A DNA stretch of 6,401 nucleotides from positions 1 to 6,401 of the forward strand of contig JAITLE010000019.1 in assembly GCA_031278075.1 (NCBI GenBank). The letters run 5' to 3'. This DNA comes from Bifidobacteriaceae bacterium (GTDB lineage: Bacteria > Actinomycetota > Actinomycetes > Actinomycetales > WQXJ01). The notes beneath the pieces were generated by a model that was not told the origin of the DNA, did no database searches, and was given only the letters and a program-made list of their open reading frames with translations. Below, one piece after another: positions 6,316 through 6,401 of the stretch; position 1 is the first letter of the stretch; every line of letters begins with the position of its first letter. The position numbers and the translations under genes are program-made.

Positions 6316-6401
6316 GGCCGGGGCGGGGTCGCAGAACTCTACACTTCACGCCCCACACGGGTGAAATGTAGGTATGGTGACACCCGCTCGGATCGGGGTT
6401 C
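6316..6401. repeat. Repeat unit 4 (cut by window edge)
   Basis: The first 86 bp are visible. Hairpin arms at 6339-6349 and 6361-6371 keep 10 of 11 pairs. One pair is swapped from T-A to A-T (6348/6362) and one becomes C-A (6344/6366). It ends at the first half (GGTTC) of the second palindrome. It is the most diverged visible copy. Confidence 0.85.

Larger units (their letters stand above)
5841..6401. repeat. Tandem array of a ~158-bp structured unit (3 full copies plus a partial fourth)
   Basis: Units begin with GGCCGGGG at 5841, 6000, 6158 and 6316, giving lengths of 159, 158 and 158 bp and 86 bp before the window ends. Each unit has a conserved left block with an 11+11 bp inverted repeat, then AATGGT and CACCCG- or CGCCCG-type sequence, and a GGTTC...GAACC palindrome. 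Each full unit adds a conserved CCTGCGGAAACG block and a divergent linker before the next unit. The period is not a multiple of three and the readable frames shift from copy to copy, so it does not look protein-coding. The array continues beyond the right edge, so copy number and orientation relative to the next gene are unknown. I do not recognise the family. Confidence 0.93.

Noticed and set aside
5841..6401. CRISPR array
   Set aside because: The unit is about 158 bp with no short constant repeat alternating with unique spacers of similar length, and no cas gene is visible.

Overview
The window looks like chromosomal DNA of a high-GC actinobacterium (Actinomycetota). The reasons are the strong G/C bias at third codon positions, the use of GTG starts, an actinobacterial-type HelY helicase, and the order small membrane protein - diacylglycerol kinase - helY - lnt, which resembles housekeeping clusters known from that phylum. 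The genus cannot be told from this stretch.

All four recognisable genes are on the minus strand. Reading in transcription order from the right, a 107-residue single-pass membrane protein (5661-5338) is followed after 1 nt by a DagK/YegS-type lipid kinase (5336-4410). The kinase overlaps the Ski2-like helicase HelY (4413-1618) by 4 nt (GTGA). These three form a tight operon. After a 362-bp gap, apolipoprotein N-acyltransferase Lnt starts at 1255 and runs off the left edge, with its catalytic Glu, Lys and Cys all inside the window. The kinase and Lnt belong to membrane lipid and lipoprotein processing. HelY is an RNA/DNA helicase whose presence here is probably conserved synteny rather than a shared pathway.

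Two non-coding regions stand out. The helY-lnt gap (1256-1617) holds two strong, mutually exclusive hairpins that share one arm: a 12-bp stem (1393-1423) and a 16-bp stem (1408-1469). The two partner arms are identical 12-mers. The layout resembles an attenuator or terminator switch. The right end (5841-6401) is a tandem array of a roughly 158-bp unit, three full copies plus a partial fourth running off the edge. Each unit carries an 11+11 bp inverted repeat with an 11-nt loop, and one base pair of the stem changes in a compensated way in copy 4. Each full unit also has a second, 19-nt palindrome. The array shows no sign of coding and is the strongest candidate here for an undescribed element.

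No tRNA, rRNA, CRISPR array, transposase or phage gene was seen.
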